From: Liolophura sinensis
Taxonomy: Eukaryota > Mollusca > Polyplacophora > Chitonida > Chitonidae
Direction: 5' to 3'
Length of the DNA: 64,000 nucleotides
NCBI RefSeq assembly: GCF_032854445.1
Contig: NC_088305.1
Span: forward strand, 28,794,628 to 28,858,627
Positions 33,750-46,419 of the stretch are shown piece after piece. Numbering within the stretch: the first letter of the stretch is position 1; each line of letters begins with the position of its first letter. The notes beneath the pieces were generated by a model, which was not told the origin of the DNA, ran no database searches, and saw only the letters and a list, made by a program, of their open reading frames with translations. Position numbers and translations under genes: made by a program.

Positions 33750-35330
33750 ACAAAATTGTTACGTATTCGACAGGAGTCACTCCAGTGGCAAAAGGGAATA
33801 GCACAACATGCCACGTATTCGACAGCAGTCACTCCAGTGGCGAAAGGGAATAGCGCAACATGCCACGTATTCGACAGCAGTCACTCCAGTGGCGAAAGGG
33901 AATAGCACAACATGCCACGTATTCGACAACAATCAAGCCAGTGGTGGGAAGAATAGCACAACACTGTCACCTATTCGACAGTAGTAGTCAAGCGAGTGGT
34001 GCAGGGGAATAGCACAACATATCACGTATTCGACGGTAGTCAAGTTAGTGGTGGGAGGGAAGCCGTCAAGCCTGTAGCTGGAGAAAATACCACAAATGTC
34101 GGGAGGGAATAGCACATGGTCACGTATTCGACAGCATTCACTCCAGTGGTGGGAGGGAATAGCACAACATGGTCACGTATCCGACAGCAGTCAAGGGAGT
34201 GGTGGGAGGGAATAGCACAAAATGTTGCACATTCGACAGTTGTCAAGCGAGTGGTGGGAGGGAATTCGACAGTAGTCCAGCGAATGGCGAAAGGGAATCT
34301 TACAGCAGTCAAGTGAGTGGCTGAAGGGAATGGCACAGTATTGTCACATGTTCGACAGTAGTCAAGCGAATGGCGCGAGGGAATCTTACAGCAGTCAAGT
34401 GAGTGGCTGGAGGGAATAGCACAGTATCGTCACGTGTTCGACAGTAGTCAAGGGAGTGGCGGTAGAGAATTGTACAGCAGTCAAGTGAGTGGCTGGAGGG
34501 AATAGCACAGTATCGTCACGTGTTCGACAGTAGTCAAGGGAGTGGCGGTAGAGAATTGTACAGCAGTCAAATGAGTGGCTGGAGGGAATAGCACAGTATC
34601 GTCACGTGTTCGACAGCAGCCCAGCGAATGGCGCGAGGGAATCTTACAGCAGTCAAATGAGTGGTGGGAGGGAATAGCACAGTATCGTCACGTGTTCGAC
34701 AGTAGTCAAGGGAGTGGCGGTAGAGAATTGTACAGCAGTCAAGTGAGTGGCTGGAGGGAATAGCACAGTATCGTCACGTGTTCGACAGCAGTCCAGCGAA
34801 TGGCGGGAGGGAATCTTACAGCAGTCAAGTGAGTGGCTGGAGGGAATAGCACGGTATCGTCTCGTGTTCGACAGTAGTCAAGGGGGTGGCCGTAGAGAAT
34901 TGTACAGCAGGCAGGCGAGTGGCTTGAGGGTATTGTACAGTAGACAGGCGAGTGGCGGTAGAGAATTGCACAGCGGGCAGGCGACTGGCTTGAGGGTATT
35001 GTACAGCAGGCAGGCGAGTGGCGTGACGGGATTGTACAGCAGGCAGGTGAGAGGATTGTACAACACACAGGGTATTGGTGTGAGGGTATTGTACAGCACA
35101 CAGGCGAGTGACGTAACGGCATTGTACAGCAGACAGACGAGTGGCGTGAGGGGATTGTACAGCAGGCAGGCAAGTGACGAGAGTGGATTGTACAGCAGGC
35201 AGGCGAGTAGCGCGTGGGTATTGTACAGCAGGCAGGCGAGTGGCGTGAGGGAAGTGTACAGCAAGCAGGCGAGTGACGTTAGGGGATCGTACAGCAGACA
35301 GGCGAGTGGCGTGAGCAAGGTATAAGCATT
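33750..35330. repeat. Composite minisatellite: 52-bp, then 86-bp, then 33-bp periods
   Basis: From 33750 to about 34280 the period is about 52 bp (TCCAGTGG at 33781, 33833, 33885). From about 34330 to 34880 it is 86 bp (CACGTGTTCGAC at 34431, 34517, 34603, 34689), equal to a 52-bp unit plus a 33-34-bp unit. From about 34885 to 35330 only the 33-bp unit remains (TTGTACAGCAGGCAGGCGAG). The 33-bp period keeps all frames open, which creates spurious ORFs of 150-190 codons on both strands. Confidence 0.9.
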
Positions 35331-36129
35331 GGTCATCACGCAACTGACACCGCTCTTGGCTACAATAGATCACGGCAAGCCATTCAGAACTGGGTTCCAT
35401 CTGTTACACTAACTGTGAATAAAAGACAAACAATAACGAGCACGGAGTGTAGGGATGATTACTTTAGCGAAATGGACTATGAGAAACATTTAGTCGCGGT
35501 ACTGCATTCGCACAAATTTGACATAAATCACAAAGAACCATCAACAACACACATGGCCTGCAACAATGTGGCTTCCTGCTATATTAACAGCTTCTACCTA
35601 TATATATTGGCTCCGTCTGCTGGGGACTGTTCAATGCCTACTGGTATACACAAGGACAGATCACTGACCACAGCAGCTACGAGCAGGTTATCAATGTGCT
35701 GTCGTAAAAGTATCTGCAGATGATTTATGCCTACCACATCTGTGGTACCACATCAGACTAACAGCCCTTGACCACTCATGTCGCGAGTTCGAATCCAACC
35801 TTAGGCTAACATGACGGAGTTTTAGATATATGGTCATGTATGATAGTCATTCAGAGCTCTTCACAGTTTTCCTCACTAATGAACCCAAGTGTTGATTCAG
35901 AAGAGAACAAACTGTAAAAAAAAGTTTCAGTTTGTTGAACTTAAGGACAAAACAGAGTCCACTTGAGCTTATCTCTGTACAAAATGCGGTTTTCGGCACA
36001 CTGGGTAAATTAGCGTAATTCAACATGGACGGGTATGCACAAGAAAGCAAATTATCCCGAAGTGAGTATTTTACATGATTCGCAAAACATGACAGCGGAG
36101 AAGAGTATTCTTTTGTTGACGTTTTTTAC
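35331..36129. other. No gene recognised; isolated B-box-like motif
   Basis: GCGAGTTCGAATCCAACC near 35782-35800 resembles a tRNA T-arm, but no fold or A box at proper distance is apparent. A 102-codon frame at 35415-35723 has no recognisable domain. Confidence 0.45.
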
Positions 36130-36313
36130 TATATATTGCTGTTAGTATTATGGTGGAAGGAAAACGGGAAGATCCCTTGGAAAAACCTACGCCCGCCGCA
36201 TGTTGCTGTCAGCGGTTCCCACGTTCAACCAGATGAAAGTCAGCATGAGCTGGACTTGAACTCCTGGGTCGTTCTTATGCTTTATCACGTTAACCACTAG
36301 GCCATGGAGTCAA
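36130..36313 (-). repeat. Old SINE-A copy
   Basis: ATTATGGTGGAAGGAAAACG, GTCAGCATGAGCTGGACTTG and AACCACTAGGCCATGGAG preserve the SINE-A order in complement with many differences. Confidence 0.65.
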
Positions 36314-36635
36314 CCAGGACGTTTTCAGATGATCATTACAGATATGGTTTATTAAACCCTGTACCATTTATATATGCCCGTATAATTTTATTTAATAATG
36401 CGTTGAACAATAAATCTAAATGGGAAGATATGTGGGTTGCTGTGTTCTGTTTTCTCGCACATCATTGGACTTAAATATTTTCTAACAAAATTTTTATGAG
36501 ACTTTCTTGTCGTGATCAGCTGAAGTTTGAGTGATATTTTTCGTGCTTGCCTGGTTTCCATTTATCAAATTATTACGATGATAAACAGGTTTCATATTTC
36601 TCTTACGGACTGCACCTTTCTGTTCAGGCCGAGTA

Positions 36636-38173
36636 ATGTACGGGCAGATTCCGCTCTCTCTCACCCTCTGCCTGATTGGACATCATGTCCGGCAGGTGCA
36701 CTGTAAGGAGATACTGATGATACCAAATCCACAGTACAGCGTCTGTCGAGCTCTGGTCAGCATAACTGACGACCTGATCCTGAAAGGCCATGATGTGACA
36801 GTCTATATACTCAAGGGTTTTGACGCCTTCTGTCCAGGTGAAAACACAACAAAAGTCATAACCTATGAACCCAATGGCTTGGATGTTGTCAAGAATGTAA
36901 GACAGTGGCGGCATTTCATGAGGAGAGCTATGGTGAGCAGGCCCTGAGTGAAATCATTCCGAGGCCTTTTACACTTGATTCAGAGTCAAGATGATATATG
37001 TAGGTTAGCACTTGGAGACGAAGACGCCTTCCAGAGGGTGAAGGAGGGAAACTTTGATTTTGTTCTGATTGACGGGGCCGTTTATAACTCTTGTTACGCC
37101 GTCATACCTTATGCGTTAAAAATTCCATTCGGCATTTATGTAGACGTTGTGCTACACTGGCCAGGTCGTCAATCGTTCAGGCCTCATGCGGAACCAGGCG
37201 TCATAAGCCCCATTTCAGATTACATGTCTCCCTTTGATATGGCGATGAATGGCCTTCTTATGTTTGTTAAATACGTATATACGATATATGAAGTACCCAT
37301 ACATTACGTAACACGCATTGCCCCGGAGCTAGGTCGCAAGCAAACAGTGGACCTCCTGTTTGCTGCGCAAATATACCTGGAAAACGATGACGTCATTCTG
37401 GGCTATTCACATCCCAGGCCTCCAAATTCAATCTTAATTGGAGGCATCATGACAAAGCCGGCTAAACCACTGCCTGTTGATATCGAGCAGTTTTTGAACA
37501 AGGCGACTGGAGGGGCGATTATTATTGCTTTTGGTGGATCATCTTTTTCACACTTTCCAGAAGAGCTCAACGAAATATTTGCCCAAGCATTATCTAGCAT
37601 AAATATGCCAGCGCGCACGACGTAGACAGGACGGACGGACTTATAATGAAGAAGAAATGGTTACCCGTCAATGACATTCTGGCTCATCCAAACACACGTC
37701 TTTTCATTTACCACTGCGGGAAAAACGGGGTCTACGAGGCGCTCTATCACGGGGTTCCGGTTTTGTGCCTACCTCTAATCTACGACTGCGTCCAAACCGC
37801 AGCTAGGGTGACCAGACGCAGCATGGGGAAAACAGTCGAGTTACACTCTCTCACTTCCGATCATTTGCGTGATGCCATCAGGGATATACTAAACAACGAA
37901 ATGTACGCGTCAAATACGAAAAAGTGATCCAAAATATTCCACAGTTTGCAACAGAACCCGCGCCAAAAAGCGGCGTTCTGGGTGGATCATGTGATCAAAC
38001 ATGGCGCTGACCATTTTCAATCTTTCAACAACATTTATTGGGCTTTGGCAGAATTTGTGGTCGTGTCATTAATAGTTGTTTTTGCCTTCATCTCTCAATT
38101 TCTGTTGTTTTGCTTCTGTCTGTTCAAATCAAAATCTATATTCTATAAAAGTCCTAACATTAAACAGGACTAA
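36636..38173 (+). pseudogene. UDP-glycosyltransferase (UGT) pseudogene, intronless
   Basis: Remnant of a membrane-bound glycosyltransferase of the UGT family, which transfers sugar from a UDP-sugar to small lipophilic acceptors in the ER. A hydrophobic leader is followed by an acceptor domain (ILKGHDVTVYI, NFDFVLIDG), PPNSILIGGI and AKPLP. The donor signature WLPVNDILAHPNTRLFIYHC with GVYEALYHGVPVLCLPL comes next, then AAFWVDHVIKHGADHF, one C-terminal membrane helix and a lysine-containing tail. Breaks: an in-frame TGA at 36945-36947, a TAG at 37623-37625 with a deletion and frame change before 37646, and an in-frame TGA at 37925-37927. In the donor motif the usual final DQ is DC. The absence of introns fits a retrocopy, although many invertebrate UGTs have few introns. 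Confidence 0.88.
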
Positions 38174-40139
38174 TCAACGTAAGTAATGTTTCTCGTATGA
38201 ATATTCGTATAGGTTCAGAGACGTTGTCAATAAACAGACATCATATCAGGCTGGTGGTTTGAAAGTTTAGGTTTACCCTGGTTTTCCAATTAGGAATTTT
38301 ATAATTTGCATTCTATTCTACAAATTCCATCACCGACAACATTGCTTATTATGCAAAAACCATTTCTGACTTCAATCAAAACTCAAAACCCTCGTAACAT
38401 TGTTTATCTTGTGACACAGGAAGTTGAAATTCTGACACACTTGCTTTAAGACTACATTCTTTGGTGGTAAAAAGTGTAATATTTAGTGCTGTGGGGCAGA
38501 TTTCACAAAAGGATCGTAGGCCTAAGTTGAATCACTGAGATCTCGATCGTAGCCATAACTTACAATCGACACAAAGATTTAACTTACAATCAGAAATTAC
38601 TACTGGGTGGACCCTGCTGTAAATATTTATAATCGCCACAAAATTAACGTTAAGTACAAATACTTGTCTTAGGACAACTGTTAGTTTGTCCTTTTCGACT
38701 CGATTTGCAAAGATGCGCAATGTATTTGTCTTGTTGCGAACATTTTTTCACATGTTGTTATTGCTAGCTGATGAATCATTATGGTGTAGAGCTCTTTTGA
38801 AAATGAAGGCAAGAAAAGTTATTGACCGGTATATTGTCCATTTACACACCTCGCCTTTATGTACAAGTCAAATTATGCCTGCGATCGCGATTGTAACTTC
38901 AAAAAATACAATGGCTTTACAGTTCGTTTGTGCAGGCGTCGTAAATTATTTTCACAATCAACTGTCAGCCCAACCGTGGGGTCTACGATCGATTGTAGCT
39001 ACACTCTCTGTGCAAGGGGGCCCATAAATACGCCCTAAATTGTCAGAAGTCAGATATCGGTGTGTGGATATCACAATTAAACGCCATATAATTGTGATGC
39101 ATATACATTGTAGGCGCATATAAACAAACTGAATGTTTTTATTTTTCTTATCATTAAGTTTGTGTAAATATTTTCTGCGAGCTGTTGCATTGTTAGCTTT
39201 ACTCTGTGTGAAGGTGTGTGCGGTGACCTGTTACGAACTGTTGATTTATAGGGGAAGAAAATTTAAATATCAATCAAATACCATTGAAAGAGTATGCATT
39301 TCCTCGCAGGTGCATGCCATAAAAATTCTAATATGTACCTGTACCAACTTATGTAATATGTTGATAAATTATAAATAAAAGTCAGCGCCAAAATCCGCTG
39401 TGGGCGACACCATTTTGCCTAAGAAAGAGTCCTGAAGTCTTCTGTGTTAGGAGAATTGACGTCGGAAACCTCCGAAGTGCAGTTCGTACATTTCCGGCCG
39501 AACTCTTCTTCCCAAAAGGTAGCGAACAGTGCAGTTCGTTTTCCGTTTGACGATCGGGAACCAGAATGTTGAACGTAGGTTTCGAGTTTACACGGACAAG
39601 CCGGCAGTTTTAATAACTCTAACTGGCTGAGAGGCAACACAACCCCATCATAAATTACGGGATGTAAAAGATGGAGGACGCCATGGACTTAGCGATTTAT
39701 GCCAGCTTTGCCGTTTTCAGGCCTTTACGTGTATGGCGAGAAAAAAATCGCAAAATTATGCAACAGGCACCACCAAATAGAAAAAAAATGTGCTCTTTTC
39801 ATTGTCATTGTTTTAAGTTTTTTTCTCCTTTAAGAGTGATAAGTCAGGGAAATGAATAACTTTCTGAATGTGACCCGATTTTCAAGGAGTTGTTGTCCGA
39901 TCCTACATGTTTGTGCTCTGATACAGTGCTCTGTTTTGAATTTTGTATATGTTATATCTTGTCTACACCCTTTATTTATGGAAAGATTGTTCGAGTTTGC
40001 AAAAGGTGAAATGTGGAATGACGATTTCAGCTTGTCAGTTTTTGATAACGGTTCAGTGATGTATGCTTGATGCAGAATACATTTTAAAGACTGCATATGT
40101 ATGTTTTGTTTATTTATTTACCTATTTATATGGCAGGTA
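38174..40139. other. No gene recognised
   Basis: AT-rich sequence downstream of the UGT pseudogene. Short frames only, none recognised. Confidence 0.5.
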
Positions 40140-42207
40140 TTTGAGTTGTACTTAGGTATATTGAAAAGGTGCCGTGTTTGCCCAGTATTTAAAAAAGGTG
40201 ATCGACATTGTATTTCTAACTACAGACCAGTATGTCTTCAACCATCGATATCCAAAGTATTTGAAAAAGTCGTCTATAAACATTTATATCAATATCTTAC
40301 GATAAACAATATTCTTATTCCTCACAATGCAGGATTCAAAAGTGGTGATTCAACTATCTGTCAACTAACTAAAATCGTCCATAATATTTATAAAGGTTTA
40401 GACAACGGTAATGATATGTGTTTGGTATTCTTGGATGTGAGCAAAGCCTTTGACAAGGTTTGGCACACAGGTTTACTATTTAAGTTGAGGCAGATGGGTA
40501 TTGGAGGAATGTTACTGGCGTGGATAAATGATTACTTATCTGATCGATCAATCTCTGTTTGCCTCAACGGTAAAGAATCTAGCTCGAATCCTACGTACTC
40601 AGGAGTTCCCCAGGGCTCTGTACTTGGTCCTTTGTTGTTTCTTATCTTCATAAATGATATAAATACTAATACTGAATGTGACATAAATATATTTGCTGAC
40701 GACACATCCTTGTTAGAAGAAATTAAAGAACTACCAGTCTCAGAAAATAGACTGAACCGTGACCTTAACAAGTTAGCATCGTGGGCAAATCAATGGTGTG
40801 TCACATTCAATGCTCTTAAGACAGTTTATTTACTTGTATCATTAAAGGGAAATCCTTCCTATCCCAAACTGTATCTTAATGGCACGGAGGTGAAGAGCGT
40901 TCAGTCCCACAAACACCTTGGGATCTTTTTACAACACAATGGGAAATGGGACGAACACATTAGAAACTTAGTTAATAAATGTAACAAAAAACTGAGTATT
41001 CTCAACCGATGTAAGAAATGCCTTACCCGAAAATGTTTGAAAACTCTATACTTCAGTCAAATAAGATCTACCATCGAATATGGTGACATCCTGTTTGACA
41101 ATTGCGGTATAGTGTTGTCTCAAAAACTTGAAACAATTCAGCGAAGAGCTGCTCTTCTCTGTTCTGGGGGCCTACGTCGGACATCGTATAGTAAATTATT
41201 AAACGAACTAAGATGGGAACCGCTTTATGTGAGACGTAGATCCCACAGAATTCTTCTCCTCCATAAAATTATAAATGGGCTATCGCCTCCTTATTTGAAA
41301 AAAATTACTACCATGCGGAAATGAAGCTGTCGCCAGTACATACAATCTACGAAATAAGCACAACATCCGTCTTCCCAAAGGTCGTATCCAGTTGTACATG
41401 TCGTCATTTATTCCCCAAACAATTAAAGATTGGAATTCAATACCTCTCCACTTTCGTCACGACTCTCTAGAAAAGCTTAAATCCTATCTCAAATCTAGTT
41501 TTGTTGACAGCATTACTATTTCCGTACTGTACGATTCTTTTGTAACATTTTCCTCCATACTGCATTGTAGGATGCTAATGGGACTGAGCGCTCTTCACGC
41601 AGACTTATTTACCAATGGCCTTTCAGATGACCAGTCTTGTCATAAATATAATTACAAATGTGAAAATTCTCATCATTTTCTTATTGAATGTCCCGCATAT
41701 GCCGCTCAAAGGAAGCACATGTTCGACAGGTTTACTAAAACGATTTCTCCAAATGCTCACTTATCTATTTTCCTTCCGCATTGCTCAAAACATATCTCAA
41801 ATATTTTACTTTTTGGATCAAATGACCTATCTCTTGAAAACAATAAAACCATATTCTGTTCTGTGCACAAATTCATTCAAGATACTCCATCATTTATCCA
41901 TCGTACTCACCAAGTAGTTCAAACAAGCTCCTTTTAAGGTACAAAGTGCTAAGATTGAAACCCATTCTTAAATCTGTTATGTAATCGGTACCTAATGAAG
42001 TATATGAGTGTGTGCAGTATTGGACGCCTATGTGTATTGTAAATATGTTATGTGTATTGTAAATATGTTATTCTTCACTATCAAGTTTTCGATTTTATAA
42101 ATGTATGATGTATATAAGTTTGAGGAGACCCCCTAGTGACCCACGGGTTGTGGGATATCCTCAGTAAACAAATAAAGAATTAAATTAAAATTAAAAAATT
42201 AAAATAT
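40140..42207 (+). mobile_element. 5'-truncated non-LTR retrotransposon (Jockey/CR1-like RT)
   Basis: A 407-codon frame (40101-41324) contains the reverse transcriptase blocks in order: CPVFKKGDR, NYRPVCLQPSISKVFEK, FLDVSKAFDKVWH, SGVPQGSVLGPLLFLIFIND and the catalytic FADDTSLL. A one-step frame change near 41325-41345 separates it from the C-terminal part (41392-41937), which ends in a zinc-knuckle-like C-x6-C-x4-H-x5-C. An A-rich 3' end with AATAAAG follows near 42171-42207. The endonuclease domain is missing at the 5' side, the usual result of incomplete reverse transcription. It cannot move by itself. Confidence 0.93.
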
Positions 42208-44259
42208 TCCAGTTACCTGACAACGGTTTTATCTGTTAGTACAGAAAATCTGGACACCTCATTTCTGTGGTAGCCAAAGACTGTAGAAACGACTCACTTT
42301 GCGACATAAACACTCCTTGGCTTTCGTGAGATTTTTTGCTGTTGGATCTTGGTTTTATGTCTACTGCTGGACTTTTAGCCCGTCGGTATAATATATAACC
42401 GTTTACTATGTTTTTAACGGAGAATACCGGGGGCGAAGGTTGACTTACACAATGGCGTTATTCTTCACACGCGAGTGCTTCATTTCTGGAAGTGTCCAAT
42501 TTCCGGCGACTATATGCAGTTAATATATTTGAATTAACATAACGGTATGGCTTTTAACTAATTCGGCATAAGCCTTTGTGCTTGGAATGTGTCATTTGCT
42601 ACAATTTTGACATTACACGAATAGTGAGAATACGTTAAGTGGGTTTATTGTTCTTCTCCTAAATTTACCTTTCTTGGTCTTTATTCACGGAGAGCATGTC
42701 AATCATTTAGTCTGTTCTGGATGACCCGGCAACACATTTATAATTGTTTAACTTTACAATACTAAGAAAAAACTTATATAAGCAAGAAAAGAATAGATGC
42801 TAAAGCGTTTCAGCATATGCCTAAATAAAAATGCCGACTGTTTAAACAGGCTCTATGAATTTTTCTGAGCAACAGCTCAGTGGTTTGTATTCCTGGTTAA
42901 CTGAGTAACTATCTCAGGAGATAGCCACTAGAGAATATTCGAAAGAGGAAAAAAATGTTTTCCAGCAATTAAATTAAACCAGCGTTTTAATATCTGGACA
43001 ATGTTGACTATCAGTACTACCGGTATAATTGCGAAAAAGGAACGTGAGGCATCGCATTCCACAGGATAACCTATAATGTGGGCTTCAAACTAAAAGATAA
43101 GATATCCGCCATCTTGCCTGCAACATGCATCGTCCGTAAATGACTTTAAGTGTGTTGTGCTTAAGGTACAGGATTTTTGGAAAAAAGATAGAAAGCCTAT
43201 TTCATCACGAACTCGAGGGCTATCCGCCAACTTGAACAAGTCTTTTTTACTTTCGAAGTGTGCTTTTGTCAAGACTATATTACGCCTAAAACTTTAGTTC
43301 CGATAACAATGAATTTTATGTACGATTGTTGATGTAAACTTTAACAATCAAATATTTCCAACAATTATCTTGTACGTACTTCTCAACAACTACTGGCCGT
43401 GGTAAGACTTTGTACAGAGGTCACTGGTGTCACGGTGATGAGACCTATGGCTCTATTCATACTTTACACACTTGCATTAACTAATCTGTCAACCCCCTTT
43501 CGAATTTTTCAGAATTATATTCAAATGTTGACCACATAGCAGATGTAATTAAGAGCTTACTCAACAACGTAACTGATAACTTTGCAACAGACCATGTAAA
43601 GCTTTGTATAATAAGTTTGTTGACATTCAGGTGGTGGGGAAGATCAACTATTGGGCAGTAACCCAATCGGCCAAGGTCAAATGGCAAACAGGCCGTCTGA
43701 TAACTTCTATCATTTTGATGACTACCTAAGCGTTCGATTGCCGCAAGGTAGGCCTAAATATAATTAGGAGCTGTTAAATACATGCATGTATGTTACAGTT
43801 CCTAATTCGCTACATACGCTGCCACGCGCAGTCGAGGTACCGGCCGGTATGAGGCATTTACCGTCACGATTCTCAAAACAGCGCAAGGACATTCAATAAT
43901 CTTTTGCAAGGGAAAACTAAAAGGATAATAAATGAATGCACTACTTCAAACAAAGTTACAATTTTATTCAATGCATAATATTTACATGCAATCCTAAGAA
44001 ATCAACGAAGAAAACATCACAAAAGAAGTTAATATTTGACCATAACACGCTGTCTATTCCATTGTCTATCTTATTGTCCGTGCAATGTACCTCTGGCGAT
44101 TCTCACCAAAAGACCCCTAAAAATCAGACGTGAGGTAAATTGACAAAAAGACATATTTTCACTGGTTACGTGTACTGGGAGGAATTTGGAAGTGTAAAGG
44201 AAACAATGTTGCTAAATCGCAGCCAAGGAAAAGGGAAAGACTAACAGATCTGTATAGAA
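42208..44259. other. No gene recognised
   Basis: AT-rich sequence. A 40-bp piece at 44133-44172 matches 22078-22118. Nothing else supported. Confidence 0.5.
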
Positions 44260-44535
44260 AATAAACTCAGAAGCCTCGAGAACACTCAAGTGAATTGCAG
44301 TGCAGGCTATAACATACACAAAGGGGAAAATGTAGGTCAGGCATTGACCCAGTAAAATAATAAAAAAATATATATGTAGTACAACGACTGAAAACTACAT
44401 CTAAAATAGCGATAGTATTTCAAACCTTGATATATGTCAGATATAGCTTTGTGGAATCGAAACTATAATGAACTAAGACCAGAATAGTTTGCATTAGTTT
44501 TCACCGGGACAGTATGTTGTGGCCATAACTAGTGA
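44260..44535 (+). repeat. Dispersed repeat R2, longest copy
   Basis: Its first half (GAAGCCTCGAGAACACTCAA, GGCTATAACATACACAAAGG, GGGAAAATGT) matches 49506-49630. Its second half (TTGATATATGTCAGATATAG, GGCCATAACTAGTGACTGA) matches 45795-45955. No coding potential. Confidence 0.65.
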
Positions 44536-44782
44536 CTGAGTCGGTTGACATATGTTGCTTGGTTTCTTTAGGGTCCCTCCCCACTGCAAATATATTGTCA
44601 TGCATTTCTACATTTAACTGCGTCCGTGTTCTTGTATTTTGTCTAACTCACCGATCATATAAAGGGCAAAGTTTGTCCACTTTTGAATACTCTGATGTGG
44701 CCCTTAAATATAATGAAAAAACTATTCACCTTAAATTCAAGATTTTTTAAAAGCAATAAAAAAAAAGCATGGATATGGTGTA

Positions 44783-44935
44783 AGTTGGTGTTTTACGCCG
44801 TACTGAAGAATATTTCACTTATACAACGGTTGTCAGCATTATTGTGGGAGGAAAACAGGCGGAGCCCGGAAAAAACCACCCACCATCCGCAGGTTTGCTG
44901 GCAGACCTTCCAACTTACGGCCGGAGAGGAGTGTA
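44783..44935 (-). repeat. SINE-A copy, head missing
   Basis: TGGTGTTTTACGCCGTACTG, TATTGTGGGAGGAAAACAGG and CAACTTACGGCCGGAGAGGA, then it stops before the tRNA-like head. Confidence 0.85.
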
Positions 44936-45117
44936 ACTAAATGACATTACATTTCTCGTGTAATTGTAGCTAACGAAGCAATCTATAGTAGGGCGTCTTA
45001 TTACGTGTTACGACCCAAACTGTCTGTATTATAAAGAGATGGCTTGTTCGAAATACACGACAGTTTAGCCGCATAAAAAAATAACCAAAACCAGCAGATT
45101 TTATTTTACAACAATTT

Positions 45118-45219
45118 ATTAGCTTAACAAGAACAGATAATAAAACTTATACAAATACTAAAGTACTTAAGTTTAACAAGAAAGGATAGCAGTATCTATA
45201 AAAATACTAAAGTACTTAC
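45118..45219. repeat. Two-copy ~49-bp direct repeat
   Basis: ACTAAAGTACTTAAGTTTAA and ACTAAAGTACTTACGGTGTC end two similar tandem units that begin AACAAGAACAGAT and AACAAGAAAGGAT. Confidence 0.6.
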
Positions 45220-45794
45220 GGTGTCAGGTCCAAACGGACGCATATATTCCACAATATATATATCACACAGGCATAAATGCTCAGAGGCACATTCACAAGA
45301 GGGAAAATCCACAGTATAATTGAGTGTATGACGAAATATACACAAAATTCCACAGACAGGGTCCGTGTACTAATAAGCACTGTGTATACAAGAGCACAAA
45401 TTAAACATACAAGTTCAGAGTGAACAAGTGCTCGGTGAAGATAGGATATAACAAAGCCAGAGGCTATAGAGACACCAAAATTCAGCACAAATGGCCTACT
45501 AAAGTAATACACAGCAAAAGCATCCAAGCTCTCAATAATTCTCCTTTTTCCATTCTCTCGTCCTTCTTATATAGCCTGGTGGAACTGTCCAGAATAAGAA
45601 AATTCCTGAACACTTGATGTAAACAAAGAGGAACCGAACTGAGCGCATTCTGGAATATTCTAAGGTAGAGACAGATAGCCCTCCCTGAACTTAGCATATG
45701 TAAACAGTGGCAAGCTATATTTAGAAACCGACGGCAGTCGTGCACATAACACACGACAGAATGATAGCAGTAACATCGTTAATAAAAAATTAAT
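45220..45794. other. No recognised gene; hydrophobic minus-strand frame
   Basis: A 103-codon minus frame at 45216-45527 is rich in hydrophobic residues (LVCLICALVYTVLIS) and could form two or three membrane spans. It has no recognised relative and lies among dispersed repeats, so it is probably accidental. Confidence 0.3.
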
Positions 45795-45955
45795 TTTTAC
45801 GACACCAAATTACACCTGAAGTAGCAATGATATTTCAAATTTTGATAGATGTCAGCTGTAGCTTTGGTGAATCGAAACCTTAAGTCTAGGATCTCTTGCC
45901 TGAGTTTACAGCAAGGCAGCATTATGGTCATAACTACTGACTGGCGTTCTAAAGG
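45795..45955 (+). repeat. Dispersed repeat R2, partial copy
   Basis: TTTGATAGATGTCAGCTGTA, GCTTTGGTGAATCGAAACC and GGTCATAACTACTGACTGG correspond to the second half of 44260-44535. Confidence 0.6.
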
Positions 45956-46192
45956 GAGCCACCGTCATGAGGAGACCAACATTTGGGCGAAACGGATACG
46001 ACATCCAAATAAAACTCATTTATTTTGAAAGTGAAGCTAAAGCCAGCTATGGATGATGAAGAAGTATTGACCAATTAGTATACCAGAATGAACATATTAC
46101 CAAGATATGCTCTATTAAAGTAATCCTAGCAAGTTTGCATTGAATTGTTGTCAAAACAAAATTATATTTGGAAACAAGATTTATTTGATTTA

Positions 46193-46312
46193 TTTATTTC
46201 AATGGTCTTTTACGCCGTACTCAAGAATATTTCACTTATACGACGGCGGCCAGCATAATGGTGAGAGGAAACCGAGCAGAGCACAGGGGAAACCCACCAC
46301 CATCCGCAGTAG
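46193..46312 (-). repeat. SINE-A 3' half
   Basis: TCTTTTACGCCGTACTCAAG, ACGGCGGCCAGCATAATGGT and GGAAACCCACCACCATCCGC. It has no head. Confidence 0.85.
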
Positions 46313-46419
46313 ATGCAAGAGGTATTTGTTATTCAAGGATGTAGTTGGTAGTGTACATTTATAGATTTGTGACGTGTTGGCTATAAATTTAACAAAGACA
46401 TAATATATCGATATAATAT

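Noticed and set aside
34747-35325. 192-codon plus frame with 11-residue LYSRQASG repeats
   Set aside because: It lies wholly in the minisatellite, whose 33-bp unit keeps several frames on both strands open. No start context, signal or domain.
36933-36983. 51-nt mini-intron that would remove the first UGT stop
   Set aside because: Possible, but the sequence inside reads as coding and the later stop and frameshift remain, so a pseudogene is simpler.
45216-45527. 103-codon hydrophobic minus frame as a membrane protein gene
   Set aside because: No family resemblance, no splice or start support, and it is embedded among dispersed repeats.
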